DNA of 64,000 nucleotides from Sphingomonas chungangi (GTDB lineage: Bacteria; Pseudomonadota; Alphaproteobacteria; Sphingomonadales; Sphingomonadaceae): assembly GCF_013778325.1 (NCBI RefSeq), contig NZ_JACEIB010000001.1, positions 248,001 to 312,000 of the forward strand, written 5' to 3'. Below, in pieces: positions 7,104 through 16,673 of this stretch. The stretch's first letter is position 1. Every line of letters begins with the position of its first letter. The translations under genes were made by a program, and so were the position numbers. The notes below the pieces were generated by a model. That model searched no databases. It was not told where the DNA came from and saw only the letters and a program-made list of their open reading frames with translations.

Positions 7104-8402
7104 TCAGGCCTTCACCCTGTCAACTTCGTCAACTTTACCCCGCGCCACTTCCCGCCAGCCGATGTCGCGTCGGCAGAAGCCGGTGGAGAAGTCGATCGCG
7201 TCGACCGCGCGGTAGGCGGCGGCCTGGGCTTCCTTCACGCTCGGCGCCGAGGCGGTGACGGCCAGCACGCGGCCGCCCGCCGACTCCAGACCGGCCGCGC
7301 TATTGCGGGTGCCGGCGTGGAAGACCTGCGCACCGCCCGCCTCCGCCGCCTCGATCCCCCGGATCACTCCGCCGGTCCTGGGCGCTTCGGGATAGCCGTC
7401 GGCGGCCATCACCACCGTCAGCGCCGCCTCGTCCTTCCAGCGGATCGGGCGGTCCTCCAGCGTGCCGGTGGCCGCCGCGTGGAGGATCGGCAGCAGGTCC
7501 TCGTCAAGCCGCATCATCAGCACCTGGCATTCGGGATCGCCGAAGCGGACATTGTATTCGATCAGCTGCGGGCCGGTCGCGGTCAGCATCAGTCCGGCGA
7601 ACAGCACGCCGGTGAAGGGGGTTCCGGCCTCCGCCATGCCCGCGATCGAGGGGCGGACGATCTCGGCCATCACGCGGGCCTCCAGCTCGGGCGTCAGCAC
7701 GCGGGCGGGGGTGTAGGCGCCCATGCCGCCGGTATTGGGGCCGGTGTCGCCGTCGCCGACGCGCTTGTGATCCTGCGCCGATCCGAAGGGCACGACGGTG
7801 GTTCCATCGGAGAGCGCGAAGAAGCTGACCTCCTCGCCTTCGAGGAACTGCTCGATGACGAGGCTGGCGCCCGCCGCGCCGAAGCGACCGCCGAGGATGT
7901 CGTCGATCGCCGCTTCGGCCTCGGCGGCGGTGGTGGCGATGATCACCCCCTTGCCCGCCGCGAGTCCGTCGGCCTTGATCACCACCGGCAGGCCGAAGCG
8001 CGGCAGGTCGGCCTTGGCGGCCTCCGCATCGGTATGGCGGGCATAAGCGGCGGTCGGCACGTTGGCGCGGTCGCACAGCGCCTTGGTGAAGGCCTTGGAG
8101 CCCTCCAGTTGCGCCGCCGCCGCCGAGGGGCCGAAAACCGCGATGCCGGCGTCGCGCAGGGCATCGGCGAGGCCGTCGACCAGCGGCTGCTCCGGCCCGA
8201 CGACGACCAGATCGATCGCCGCTTCCTGCGCGAAGGAGATGATCGCCGCATGATCCGAAAGCGACAGGGGCACCAGCGCCGCGCAATGGCCGATCCCCGG
8301 ATTTCCGGGCGCCGCATAGAGCTTCGTCAGCTTCGGCGATTGCGCCAGCTTCCAGGCGAGCGCATGTTCACGGCCTCCCGATCCCAGCAGCAGGACATTC
8401 AT
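7104..8402 (-). CDS. purD: phosphoribosylamine--glycine ligase (GAR synthetase)
   Basis: Second step of purine biosynthesis: ATP-dependent joining of 5-phosphoribosylamine and glycine. The 432-residue protein starts [19 protein letters not shown], the conserved PurD N-terminus, and carries the ATP-grasp segments [11 protein letters not shown] and [17 protein letters not shown]-like ([16 protein letters not shown]) plus GDPECQ. The longer upstream frame has no conserved residues, so ATG 8400-8402 is chosen; a GGGG ribosome site lies 7-10 bases before it, inside xseA. The ATG overlaps the xseA ATG on the opposite strand by two bases. Confidence 0.95.
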   Translation of the reverse strand: MNVLLLGSGGREHALAWKLAQSPKLTKLYAAPGNPGIGHCAALVPLSLSDHAAIISFAQEAAIDLVVVGPEQPLVDGLADALRDAGIAVFGPSAAAAQLEGSKAFTKALCDRANVPTAAYARHTDAEAAKADLPRFGLPVVIKADGLAAGKGVIIATTAAEAEAAIDDILGGRFGAAGASLVIEQFLEGEEVSFFALSDGTTVVPFGSAQDHKRVGDGDTGPNTGGMGAYTPARVLTPELEARVMAEIVRPSIAGMAEAGTPFTGVLFAGLMLTATGPQLIEYNVRFGDPECQVLMMRLDEDLLPILHAAATGTLEDRPIRWKDEAALTVVMAADGYPEAPRTGGVIRGIEAAEAGGAQVFHAGTRNSAAGLESAGGRVLAVTASAPSVKEAQAAAYRAVDAIDFSTGFCRRDIGWREVARGKVDEVDRVKA

Positions 8403-9855
8403 GGCCGACCCCTTCGCTCCGTACGATGAAAGCGCGCTCCTAGCGAACGAAGCGCCCGGCGACAACGCGCCCGCGCTTTCGGTTTCGGAGCTGTCGGGCG
8501 CGCTCAAGCGGACGGTGGAGGATCGCTTCGGCCATGTCCGCGTGCGCGGCGAGATTTCGGGGTGGAAGCGCCACGTTTCCGGTCACTGCTACCTCGCGCT
8601 CAAGGACGACAAGGCGGTGATCGACGGCGTGGTGTGGAAGGGGCAGGCGGCGAACCTGCGCTTCCGGCCGGAGGACGGGATCGAGGTGATCTGCACGGGC
8701 AGGCTCACCACCTATCCGGGGCGCTCCAAATACCAGATCGTCATCGACCGGATGGAGCTGGCGGGGCAGGGCGCGCTGATGGCGCTGCTCGACAAGCGCC
8801 GCCGCGCGCTCGCCGCCGAGGGGCTGTTCGACGAGGATCGAAAGAAGGCTCTGCCCTTCCTGCCGCGCACGATCGGCGTGGTGACCTCGCCCACCGGCGC
8901 GGTGATCCGTGACATCCTCCACCGCCTCGCCGATCGCTTCCCCAGCCGCGTGCTGGTGTGGGGCGTGCCGGTGCAGGGCGACGGTGCGGCCGAGAAGGTG
9001 GCGGCGGCGATCAACGGCTTCTCAGGCCTGCCGGGCGGTGGCCCGGTGCCGAGGCCGGATCTCGTCATCGTCGCGCGCGGCGGCGGATCGATCGAGGATC
9101 TGTGGGCCTTCAACGAGGAGGTGGTGGTGCGCGCCGTCGCGGGGTGCACGATCCCGATCGTCTCGGCGGTGGGCCACGAGACCGACACCACGCTCTGCGA
9201 CTTCGCCGCCGATCGACGCGCGCCCACCCCCACCGCCGCCGCCGAGATGGCGGTGCCGGTGCGCGCCGAGCTCGCCGCCTTCCTCGGCACGCTGGCAAGT
9301 CGCTCCGCCAATTGCGCCCGCCGGTATCGGGAACGGGCAGGGGAGCGCTTCGATGCGCTCGCGCGGCGGATGCCGACGCCCGACACCCTGCTCGGCCCGC
9401 AGCGGCAGAAGCTCGACGATCTCTCCGAGCGCCTGCCGCGTGCGTTGTCGAAGCGCCTGGCGGTGGCGCGCGGCGATCTCGCCCATGCCTCGGGCGCGCT
9501 GCGGCCTCGCCTCCTCGCCACGCGGGTGGATCGTGACCGCGCATTGCTGGCCCGTGTCGGCTTGCGTCCTACGCTGGTGACGACCCGCGTCGCCGAAGGC
9601 GAACGGCGGCTGGAGACGCTGTGGCGCCTCGCGCGCAGCCTCAACCCCGATCTCGTCCTCCAGCGCGGCTATGCCCGCGTCGAGGCCGATGGGCATGTCG
9701 TTGCCAGCGCGGAGAAGGCGCGCGAGGTGGCCGCCATGACCCTCGTCTTCGCCGACGGCCGCGTCGATGTCGCGACCACGGAAGCACCGCTGCCTCCGCC
9801 GCGCCCGAAGCCCAAGCCGCCGACCAACCCTTCCCTTCAGCCGCGCCTTCTGTAA
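8401..9855 (+). CDS. xseA: exodeoxyribonuclease VII large subunit
   Basis: Catalytic/DNA-binding subunit of the single-strand exonuclease ExoVII used in mismatch repair. The 484-residue protein begins with an OB-fold (about 25-125; [42 protein letters not shown]), followed by the ExoVII core with [33 protein letters not shown] and [21 protein letters not shown]. The C-terminus ends in a proline/lysine tail. The ATG at 8401 overlaps the purD start codon on the other strand; the ribosome site is weak. The small subunit xseB is not nearby. Confidence 0.94.
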   Translation: MADPFAPYDESALLANEAPGDNAPALSVSELSGALKRTVEDRFGHVRVRGEISGWKRHVSGHCYLALKDDKAVIDGVVWKGQAANLRFRPEDGIEVICTGRLTTYPGRSKYQIVIDRMELAGQGALMALLDKRRRALAAEGLFDEDRKKALPFLPRTIGVVTSPTGAVIRDILHRLADRFPSRVLVWGVPVQGDGAAEKVAAAINGFSGLPGGGPVPRPDLVIVARGGGSIEDLWAFNEEVVVRAVAGCTIPIVSAVGHETDTTLCDFAADRRAPTPTAAAEMAVPVRAELAAFLGTLASRSANCARRYRERAGERFDALARRMPTPDTLLGPQRQKLDDLSERLPRALSKRLAVARGDLAHASGALRPRLLATRVDRDRALLARVGLRPTLVTTRVAEGERRLETLWRLARSLNPDLVLQRGYARVEADGHVVASAEKAREVAAMTLVFADGRVDVATTEAPLPPPRPKPKPPTNPSLQPRLL

Positions 9856-9874
9856 GGGGAGGAAAAGAAAGGAT

Positions 9875-10081
9875 ATGGCCATGCTGATGTCGCAAAGCGG
9901 GCGCGAGGCGCGGCTGCGCTACCTCGCCAACAGCTTCCGCGTGCTGGTGCCGGGCGATCACGTCACCTGCGCGGTGTCGGGGCAGACGATCCCGCTCGAC
10001 AAGCTCAAATATTGGAGCGTCGAGCGGCAGGAGCCCTATGCGTCGGCGGAGTTCTCCACCAAGGCCGAGCTCGGCCTTTGA
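9875..10081 (+). CDS. DUF2093 domain protein
   Basis: A 68-residue protein matching the alphaproteobacterial DUF2093 family pattern: YLANSFRVLVPGDHVTCAV, then IPLDKLKYWSVERQEPYAS and a short charged tail. It contains one Cys and no membrane segment; the function is unknown. AAAGGA at 9868-9873 is a good ribosome site for ATG 9875. Its stop overlaps the TTG start of the M23 lipoprotein gene, and it follows xseA by 19 bp, so all three may be cotranscribed. Confidence 0.88.
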   Translation: MAMLMSQSGREARLRYLANSFRVLVPGDHVTCAVSGQTIPLDKLKYWSVERQEPYASAEFSTKAELGL

Positions 10082-11055
10082 GGCGCGGACGCCGGCTCGG
10101 CGCGCCGGCCCTGCTGGTCGCGCTGGCCAGCTGCGTCGCGCCGACAGGCCAACTCGTCGGCGCCCCACCCGTCCTTCCCTCCGTCGGAGCCAAAAATCCG
10201 GGCTGCTGCCCGATGCCTGGCCAGCCACTGGTTATCCATTCGCCAGCGCCAAATCCCGCGGGCTTCGCATTCCATGGCGCGATGCAGCAAGGCGGCATGG
10301 TCATCGGCGTGGCGCCGGCCGGAACTGCAACTCTCGGATATGATGGTTCGCCCGTTCCGATGGACGCGCAACGGCGCTTCCTTATTGCATTCGGCCGCGA
10401 TCATGGCCCGAGCGCGACGCTGGAGGCCGTCCGTGCCGACGGCACTGTCGTAACTTACTCGATGACGATAGCGCCGAGCACCTACCGGATCGAGGCGCTG
10501 CCGATCCCCAAATACCAGCAGCCCGAGGCCGAGTTCCTGAAGATCCGCGAGGGCGAGCTTGCCCAGATCAAGGCCGCCCGCGAACAGGCTGCGATCGTCC
10601 AGGGCGACGGCTGGCGGCAGAGCTTCATCTGGCCGGTCAACGGCCGCATCTCGGGTGCCTTCGGGGCGCAGCGCGTCTACAATGGCGAGAAGGGCAGCTA
10701 CCACAGCGGCGAGGATGTCGCGGTGCCGACCGGAACCCCGGTGCGCGCACCCGCCGACGGCGTGGTGATCCTCGCCGCGACCGGCGATCCGTTCACGCTG
10801 GAGGGGCATCTGCTGATGGTCGCGCACGGCATGGGGCTGGACAGCGCCTTCCTGCACCTCAGCCACATCGACGTGAAAGTCGGCGATGTCGTGAAGCAGG
10901 GCCAGGTGATCGGCGAGAGCGGCATGACCGGCCGCGCCACCGGCCCGCATCTCCACTGGGCGCTCACCTGGCGCGGCGAGCGGATCGATCCCAAGCTGGT
11001 GGCGGGCGCGATGGCCGCGCCGGCTGATCGGCTCAGCCGATCCGACGCGCCTTGA
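10078..11055 (+). CDS. M23 (LytM/peptidoglycan endopeptidase) family lipoprotein
   Basis: Predicted periplasmic zinc endopeptidase acting on peptidoglycan crosslinks. Reading from TTG 10078 gives 325 residues with an arginine-rich n-region and the lipobox LASC at residues 16-19, so it is probably lipid-anchored. The C-terminal M23 domain (about 190-310) keeps the metal motifs: HSGED, a later LHLSH and the HxH motif HLHW. A central domain (about 60-160) is family specific. The TTG overlaps the DUF2093 stop. An unusual segment rich in Cys and Pro (GCCPMPG) lies just after the lipobox region. The 3' end overlaps the convergent neighbour by 23 bp. Confidence 0.88.
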   Translation: MRRGRRLGAPALLVALASCVAPTGQLVGAPPVLPSVGAKNPGCCPMPGQPLVIHSPAPNPAGFAFHGAMQQGGMVIGVAPAGTATLGYDGSPVPMDAQRRFLIAFGRDHGPSATLEAVRADGTVVTYSMTIAPSTYRIEALPIPKYQQPEAEFLKIREGELAQIKAAREQAAIVQGDGWRQSFIWPVNGRISGAFGAQRVYNGEKGSYHSGEDVAVPTGTPVRAPADGVVILAATGDPFTLEGHLLMVAHGMGLDSAFLHLSHIDVKVGDVVKQGQVIGESGMTGRATGPHLHWALTWRGERIDPKLVAGAMAAPADRLSRSDAP

Positions 11056-11572
11056 AGCCCGGTTGTCTGCCGACCTTCATGATATAGCTGCCGAGCGCTG
11101 CGCGACGAATGTCGACCGCGTCACCGGCCCTGGGCGGTAGCGGGAGCGCCGCTTGGTCGGTCTGTTGCCAGACCGCACCCGAATCAAGGACGATCGTCCA
11201 GGTGAGATCACCGTTCATGCGCGCCGAGCGCACGGTAGCGTTGATTTCCTTCTCCTCCTCATCCACCGGCGCGGAGCCCTGCTTGTTGTCGCCACCTCCG
11301 AAGATTCGCAGGGTCGGGAGGTTGAAACCGAACAGCGAATGGCGTGCCTCACGCACCTCCGCGCGATCAACGATGACGACGTCGCGTTTGTCGGTCGCCA
11401 CCTGGAAGTCCGCGACGCTTTTGTCGAAACAGGCGAGGCGCGCAGCCGGCTCGGCGATCGACCGACAGGCGATGACAGGATCGAACGCATGCGACTGCGA
11501 ACTGCCCGGCATTGGCGCGGCGCCCCCCAAAATTGCCGCCGCGAGGCCGATGGCCAATATCTTCGTCCGCAT
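11033..11572 (-). CDS. hypothetical secreted protein with a CRSI...ARLACFD motif
   Basis: Family not firmly recognised. The 179-residue product has an N-terminal signal peptide (residues 1-20), then an ACRSIAEPAARLACFDKS segment whose two Cys spaced by 12 residues resemble the N-terminus of VasI-like and other small periplasmic proteins and may form a disulfide. The rest is beta-rich (TWTIVLDSGAVWQQ, GDAVDIRRAALGSYIM). An AAGGAG ribosome site supports the ATG. It is convergent with the M23 gene and overlaps its end; no operon partner. Confidence 0.72.
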   Translation of the reverse strand: MRTKILAIGLAAAILGGAAPMPGSSQSHAFDPVIACRSIAEPAARLACFDKSVADFQVATDKRDVVIVDRAEVREARHSLFGFNLPTLRIFGGGDNKQGSAPVDEEEKEINATVRSARMNGDLTWTIVLDSGAVWQQTDQAALPLPPRAGDAVDIRRAALGSYIMKVGRQPGFKARRIG

Positions 11573-11815
11573 GTCGTGCGCTCCTTGCCACCCGGCGCCA
11601 CAGTAGCGCTGCCGCGCGGCGCATCAAGGGGGCGGCCTGTTGCCCATTTGCTACAGAGATCCTGCAATTGCGTGTTGCGGTTTGTTGCTGATTGCTGCGC
11701 CGCGTCCAATTCCCGTAAGCTTCCCTCATCTGAATGTCCGGTACCAATAAGGCCCGGCGGTCAGGGACAGGTAAACCGGTCCAGCAGGGCCCGGATCCAA
11801 ATGGGGACATCAAAT
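11573..11815. other. intergenic region upstream of the TonB-dependent receptor
   Basis: 243 bp between divergent genes. It is more AT-rich than surrounding coding DNA, with repeated TTGCTG and TGTTGC steps around 11640-11700, as expected for a regulated promoter region, but I cannot assign -35/-10 boxes or an operator. GGGGACA at 11803-11809 is the likely ribosome site for the receptor. Confidence 0.4.
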
Positions 11816-14800
11816 ATGAACAGGTCTATGCGGGAACGCCTTCTGGCGACCACGATGATCGCTGGCGCGGCGTTTATTGCCTCGCCAGGCTTTGCTCAGA
11901 CGACGGCGCCGGCGGCAAGCCAGCCGGCTGGTTCGATCGAGGGTCAGAGCACGTCGTCGGCATCCACGTCCGACAACACGAACGGCGGCGGAGAGATCAT
12001 CGTCACCGGTTCGCGCATTCCGCAGCCCAACCTGACCTCGGTCAGCCCGATCACGGTCGTGAACTCGGCGCAGATCAAGGCGCAGGGCGTGACCCGTATC
12101 GAGGATCTGCTGAACAGCCTGCCGCAGGTCTTCGCCGACCAGGGCGGCAACATTTCGAACGGCGCCAGCGGCACCGCCGTGGCCAATCTGCGCGGCCTCG
12201 GGCCGGAGCGCACGCTCGTCCTGATCGACGGCCGCCGACTCGTCCCAGGCGATCCGACCAGCCCCTTCGCCGATCTGAACTTCATCCCGGCCTCGCTCGT
12301 GAAGAGCGTCCAGGTGCTGACCGGCGGCGCGTCCTCGACCTACGGCGCCGACGCCGTCGCCGGCGTCGTCAACTTCATCATGGACCGCGACTATACCGGC
12401 TTCAAGCTCGACAGCCAGTACAGCCTCTACCAGCACGACAACAATTCGAACGCCCAGGGCATCCGCGACGACCTCGCGGCGCGTAACTTCGGCTACCCGA
12501 ACGGCAACACGGCGGACGGCGGCACGATCGACGTCACTGCGACCGTGGGCGCTGGCTTCGACGACAATCGTGGCCACATCGTTGCTTATGTCGGCTACCG
12601 CAAGCTGAACGCGGTCACCCAGGATTCGCGCGATTACAGCGCCTGCGCGCTGCAGGCGAACACCGCTGCGACGATCGCGACCGGCGGTCGCCGCACGGTC
12701 TGCGGCGGTTCGTCGATCAATGGCAACCCGAACTTCATTCTGTATGATCCGGCTGCTGCGACCTCGACCTTCTACCAGCTGGGAGCGGGCCGCACGATTG
12801 TCCCGGGCCGCACGCTCTACAACTTCGCGCCGACAAACTATTATCAGCGCCCCGATGAGCGCTACACCGGTGGCTTCTTTGCTCACTATGATGTGAGCGA
12901 CATGTTCAAGCCCTATATCGAGGGCATGTTCATGGATGACCGTTCGGTCGCCCAGATCGCCCCGTCGGGCGACTTCGGCAACACGCTGTCGGTCAACTGC
13001 GACAACCCCCTGCTCTCCGCGCAAGAGTTGGGCGTCATCTGTAACGCGGCCAATCTCGTGACCGCCACCGGCGGCTTCGTGGGCACCTCGGGCGATCCGG
13101 CCGCGGTTTTCACCGATCCGACGACCGGCGCGACTTACAACAAGGGCTTCCTGCAGGTCCTGAAGCGTGACGTCGAAGGCGGCCCGCGTCGTGACGATCG
13201 CCAGCACACCTCCTATCGCGGTGTGGTCGGCGCGAAGGGCGATCTCGCCCCGGGTATCTCGTACGACGCTTATTATCAGTACGGCCGCACGCTCCTCCAG
13301 GAGACCTACACCAACGACTTCTCGATCAACCGCCTCACCAAGGCGCTCGACGTGGTCACCGGTCCGGACGGCACGCCGATGTGCCGCTCGGCGGTCGCAG
13401 GCACCGATACGAACTGCGTCCCCTATGACATCTTCGGCCAGGGTGGCATCACCCCGGCGGCGGTTGCCTATCTGGCGACGCCGGGCTTCCAGCGCGGTGT
13501 GAACACCGAGCAGGTCGCGTCGGCCTCGGTCACCGCGCTGCTCGGCGAATACGGCATCAAGTCGCCGTGGGCGAGCGAGGGCGTCGGCCTGAACGTCGGT
13601 GCCGAGTACCGCAAGGAAACCCTCTCGCTGAACACCGACGAGGAGTTCCAGACCGGCGATCTCGCCGGCCAGGGCGCCGCGACTCTGCCGGTGTCGGGCT
13701 CGTTCAACGTGAAGGAACTGTTCGCGGAAGCGCGCGTGCCGATCGTGCACGACAACTTCATCTATGATGCGTCGTTCGATGGTGGCTATCGCTACTCGAA
13801 CTATCACGTCGCCGGAAATAGCTTCAGCACGAACACCTTCAAGCTCTCGGGCGAAATCGCGCCGGTGAAGGACATCCGTTTCCGGGTTGCCTACAACCGC
13901 GCCGTTCGCGCCCCGAACATCCAGGAACTATTCGCGCCGCAGCTTGTCGCGCTCAATGGTAACTCGGATCCGTGCGCGGGTGCCGATCCGACGGCGTCGC
14001 AGGCCGCGTGCGTTCTCACGGGTGTGTCGGCGGATCAGTACGGTCACATCGCCGGCAACAGCGCAGGCCAGTATAACGGCTTGATCGGTGGCAATACCAA
14101 TCTGAAGCCGGAGAAGTCGAACACGATCACCGCGGGCGTGATCTTCGAGCCGAGCTTCCTCCCTGGCCTGGCCGTGACGGTCGATTACTTCAACATCAAG
14201 ATCAAGAACGTCATCACCGCCATCCCGCAGGACACCATCCTCAGCACCTGCGTGAATACCGGCGATCCGACCTTCTGCGGCCTGATCCATCGTGACCAGT
14301 TTGGTTCGCTGTGGCGCACGCCGAACGGCTATGTCGTCGATACCGACCTCAATGTCGGTTCGCAGAAGACGGATGGTATCGACGTGAATGCGAGCTACTC
14401 GCACCGCGTCGGCGAACTTGGCACCATTAGCGCCAGCCTGATCGGCACCTGGCTGCATTCGCTCAAGACCAACAACGAAGTCTCGCAGGAATATAACTGC
14501 TCTGGCTTCTACGGTTTGCAGTGCGGCACGCCGAACCCGAAGTGGCGTCACACCGCTCGCCTGAACTTCAACATGGCGAACGGTCTGGGTGTCCAGCTGC
14601 AGTGGCGTTACTTCTCGAAGGTCGACATCGATCTGTCGAGCAGCAACCCGTCGCTGAACGGCACCTTCTCGCCGGTCAACGCGAAGATCCCGTCGCAGAG
14701 CTACTTCGATCTGTCGTTCAGCGCCAAGATGTCGGATCACTACACGTTCCGTCTCGGCGTGAACAACATCCTCGATCGCGATCCGCCGATCGTCGGCTCG

Positions 14801-14920
14801 AACGGCTCGAGCTCGGAGATCAACGCCTGCCCGAGCGTGTTCTGCAACGGCAACACCTTCCCGAACGTCTATGACGCGCTCGGCCGGTACATCTTCGCCG
14901 GTGTCACGCTGGACTTCTGA
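11816..14920 (+). CDS. TonB-dependent outer-membrane receptor
   Basis: Energised outer-membrane transporter, substrate unknown. From ATG 11816 it is 1034 residues: signal peptide (about 1-28, ending GFAQ), a low-complexity linker, a TonB-box-like EIIVTGSRI near 60, a plug domain (about 70-180; LRGLGPERTLVLIDGRRLVPG, ASSTYGADAVAGVVNF) and a long beta-barrel ending in the aromatic-terminated YIFAGVTLDF. Several extracellular-type loops contain Cys pairs and are Asn/Gly rich. ATG 11801 is an alternative start. It is followed by a strong terminator and then the sulfotransferase/hydroxylase cluster. Confidence 0.92.
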   Translation: MNRSMRERLLATTMIAGAAFIASPGFAQTTAPAASQPAGSIEGQSTSSASTSDNTNGGGEIIVTGSRIPQPNLTSVSPITVVNSAQIKAQGVTRIEDLLNSLPQVFADQGGNISNGASGTAVANLRGLGPERTLVLIDGRRLVPGDPTSPFADLNFIPASLVKSVQVLTGGASSTYGADAVAGVVNFIMDRDYTGFKLDSQYSLYQHDNNSNAQGIRDDLAARNFGYPNGNTADGGTIDVTATVGAGFDDNRGHIVAYVGYRKLNAVTQDSRDYSACALQANTAATIATGGRRTVCGGSSINGNPNFILYDPAAATSTFYQLGAGRTIVPGRTLYNFAPTNYYQRPDERYTGGFFAHYDVSDMFKPYIEGMFMDDRSVAQIAPSGDFGNTLSVNCDNPLLSAQELGVICNAANLVTATGGFVGTSGDPAAVFTDPTTGATYNKGFLQVLKRDVEGGPRRDDRQHTSYRGVVGAKGDLAPGISYDAYYQYGRTLLQETYTNDFSINRLTKALDVVTGPDGTPMCRSAVAGTDTNCVPYDIFGQGGITPAAVAYLATPGFQRGVNTEQVASASVTALLGEYGIKSPWASEGVGLNVGAEYRKETLSLNTDEEFQTGDLAGQGAATLPVSGSFNVKELFAEARVPIVHDNFIYDASFDGGYRYSNYHVAGNSFSTNTFKLSGEIAPVKDIRFRVAYNRAVRAPNIQELFAPQLVALNGNSDPCAGADPTASQAACVLTGVSADQYGHIAGNSAGQYNGLIGGNTNLKPEKSNTITAGVIFEPSFLPGLAVTVDYFNIKIKNVITAIPQDTILSTCVNTGDPTFCGLIHRDQFGSLWRTPNGYVVDTDLNVGSQKTDGIDVNASYSHRVGELGTISASLIGTWLHSLKTNNEVSQEYNCSGFYGLQCGTPNPKWRHTARLNFNMANGLGVQLQWRYFSKVDIDLSSSNPSLNGTFSPVNAKIPSQSYFDLSFSAKMSDHYTFRLGVNNILDRDPPIVGSNGSSSEINACPSVFCNGNTFPNVYDALGRYIFAGVTLDF

Positions 14921-14943
14921 TAAGGTTTACGCATAACTTCCAC

Positions 14944-14978
14944 GGGGTTGGTGGCACCTGCCGCCAACCCCTTTTTTT
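14944..14978 (+). terminator. rho-independent terminator of the TonB-dependent receptor
   Basis: GGGGTTGGTGGCA (14944-14956) pairs with TGCCGCCAACCCC (14959-14971) with one mismatch/wobble and is followed at once by seven T residues (14972-14978). This is the clearest intrinsic terminator in the window, 24 bases after the receptor stop and 58 bases before the next gene. Confidence 0.92.
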
Positions 14979-15035
14979 GCCGATGCCGGAAGCCATGAAT
15001 CCGCAAGTCCGTCCCCGTGCGCGAAAGGACCCGGT

Positions 15036-16670
15036 GTGACCGAGAGCGTCCTTGCGCCGCCTCCGCTGTCCGATCGCGACAAGGATCGCATCCGAGAGGT
15101 TCATGCCTCGTTGACGGGCGGCGATATCCGCCATGCTGGATCGCTCGCCCTGATGGCCTTGCGGGACGGTATCGAGCACCCTCTGGTCCTCGATCTTGCG
15201 GCCGGGCGGCTGGAAGAGGAGGGCAAGCCCGACGAAGCGCTCGTTTTGCTCCTGCGCGCGAAGCAGTTGGCGCCGCGAGCACCGGGCATACTCAACGCGC
15301 TGGGGCTGTGCCTCCAGCGGCTCGATCGTCACGAGGAGGCTGCCGAGGAGTTTGGCGCGGCGCTGGCCGCCGTGCCGGATTTTCCCCAGGCCCGCGCCAA
15401 TCGCGGTGTGGCGCTGACGGCGCAGTCGCGCTTGGTCGAGGCGCGGCAGGATTTCGAGGCGACGCTGGCAATCCAGCCCGACAATCTCGTTGCGCTCAAC
15501 GGCTTGGCCGGGCTGGCCGCGCGTCGTGGAGCGCCCGCAGAAGCCCGAGCGCTGGCGGAGCGGGTGCTCATGCGCGAGCCGAATTTCCCGGGCGCCATTC
15601 TGGCGATCGCCGACGCCGACATTGCGGAAGGCCGAGCGAGCGACGGCATCACCCGCCTCACACGGCTGCTGTCGGACAAGAGCGCTTCGCCGATCGACCG
15701 TGCGTTGGCCCAAGGTCTGCTCGGTGACGCGCTCGATGCGCTTGGCCGTGCCGCGGATGCCTTCACTGCATACCGCCAGGCCGGTGAGCAGTTCCGGACC
15801 ATCTACGCGGATCGCTTCGCGGGCGCCGAGACGCCCCAGACCTTCATTCGCGCGCTGCGCGATCAATTATCGAGCGGGAGCGTGGCACGGGCGAAGTCGA
15901 ATGCGGCGACGGGCCCGGCCCGACGTCACATATTCCTTGTCGGCTTTCCGCGATCGGGCACGACGCTGCTGGAGCAGGTGTTGGAGCAGCATCCCGATGT
16001 CGTCACCCTGGCCGAAAAGGAATGCCTTATAGACAGCATCCGGATCGCCACAGAGGGAGCCGGCCGATTCGCAGCCTTCAGCCAGCAGGCCGAGATCGAG
16101 ATCGACGGCTTCCGGCAGGCCTATTGGCGGCGCGTCGGCGAAAGTGTACAGGTAACGGGTCAGGTGTTTGTCGACAAGCACCCTTTCCACAGCTTCAAGC
16201 TTCCTTTGATCGCCCGGCTTTTCCCGGAGGCCCGCATCATCTTCGCGCAGCGCGACCCGCGCGATGTGGTGCTGAGTTGCTTCCGTCACCGTTTCCGGAT
16301 GAGCGGGCCAACGTTTCAGTTCCTCACCCTGCTGGGCACCGCGTCGCTCTACGCCGAAACGATGGAACTGATAGAAGCGACCGCCTCTGTCTTTTCGCCA
16401 CCCATGCTGCGCTGCCGGCTCGAGGATTTGATCGCGGACTTCGAGGGACGGACGCGGGCCCTGTGCGATTGGCTCTCGATCCGCTGGACGGCTGAGCTCG
16501 CCCGGTTCGCCGAAAAGGTCGGCGAACGCGGCGTCTTCACGCCCAGCGCGGCGCAACTCGCCGGCGGCTTGTCGGATCGCGGCGTAGCGCGGTGGCAGGC
16601 GTATGAGGCGGGCCTGGCCCCTGTGATGCCGCTTCTCGATCCATGGGTGAAGCGCTTCGGCTATGCGTGA
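15036..16670 (+). CDS. TPR-repeat sulfotransferase (first copy)
   Basis: Predicted cytoplasmic PAPS-dependent sulfotransferase with an N-terminal TPR superhelix. The 544-residue protein has TPR-like repeats over about 15-260 and a sulfotransferase domain from about 298; the 5'-phosphosulfate loop is GFPRSGTT (303-310) and the 3'-phosphate motif RDPRDVVLSC (406-415). TPR-linked sulfotransferases of this type resemble tyrosylprotein sulfotransferases in the catalytic core, so a protein or peptide target is plausible but unproven. GTG 15036 is preceded by AAAGGAC. No signal peptide. First gene of a four-gene run ending at 21277. Confidence 0.88.
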   Translation: MTESVLAPPPLSDRDKDRIREVHASLTGGDIRHAGSLALMALRDGIEHPLVLDLAAGRLEEEGKPDEALVLLLRAKQLAPRAPGILNALGLCLQRLDRHEEAAEEFGAALAAVPDFPQARANRGVALTAQSRLVEARQDFEATLAIQPDNLVALNGLAGLAARRGAPAEARALAERVLMREPNFPGAILAIADADIAEGRASDGITRLTRLLSDKSASPIDRALAQGLLGDALDALGRAADAFTAYRQAGEQFRTIYADRFAGAETPQTFIRALRDQLSSGSVARAKSNAATGPARRHIFLVGFPRSGTTLLEQVLEQHPDVVTLAEKECLIDSIRIATEGAGRFAAFSQQAEIEIDGFRQAYWRRVGESVQVTGQVFVDKHPFHSFKLPLIARLFPEARIIFAQRDPRDVVLSCFRHRFRMSGPTFQFLTLLGTASLYAETMELIEATASVFSPPMLRCRLEDLIADFEGRTRALCDWLSIRWTAELARFAEKVGERGVFTPSAAQLAGGLSDRGVARWQAYEAGLAPVMPLLDPWVKRFGYA

Positions 16671-16673
16671 GGC

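Noticed and set aside
10078-11055. Missing catalytic residues in the M23 lipoprotein
   Set aside because: HSGED, LSH and HLHW are all present, so it should be an active enzyme, unlike the EnvC-like LytM domain.
11153-11815. Upstream extension of the TonB-dependent receptor frame to a start at 11153
   Set aside because: It would overlap the gene at 11033-11572 and place the signal peptide in the middle of the protein.
11810-13807. A 665-codon minus-strand open frame
   Set aside because: Antisense to the TonB-dependent receptor plug and barrel, which are unmistakable.
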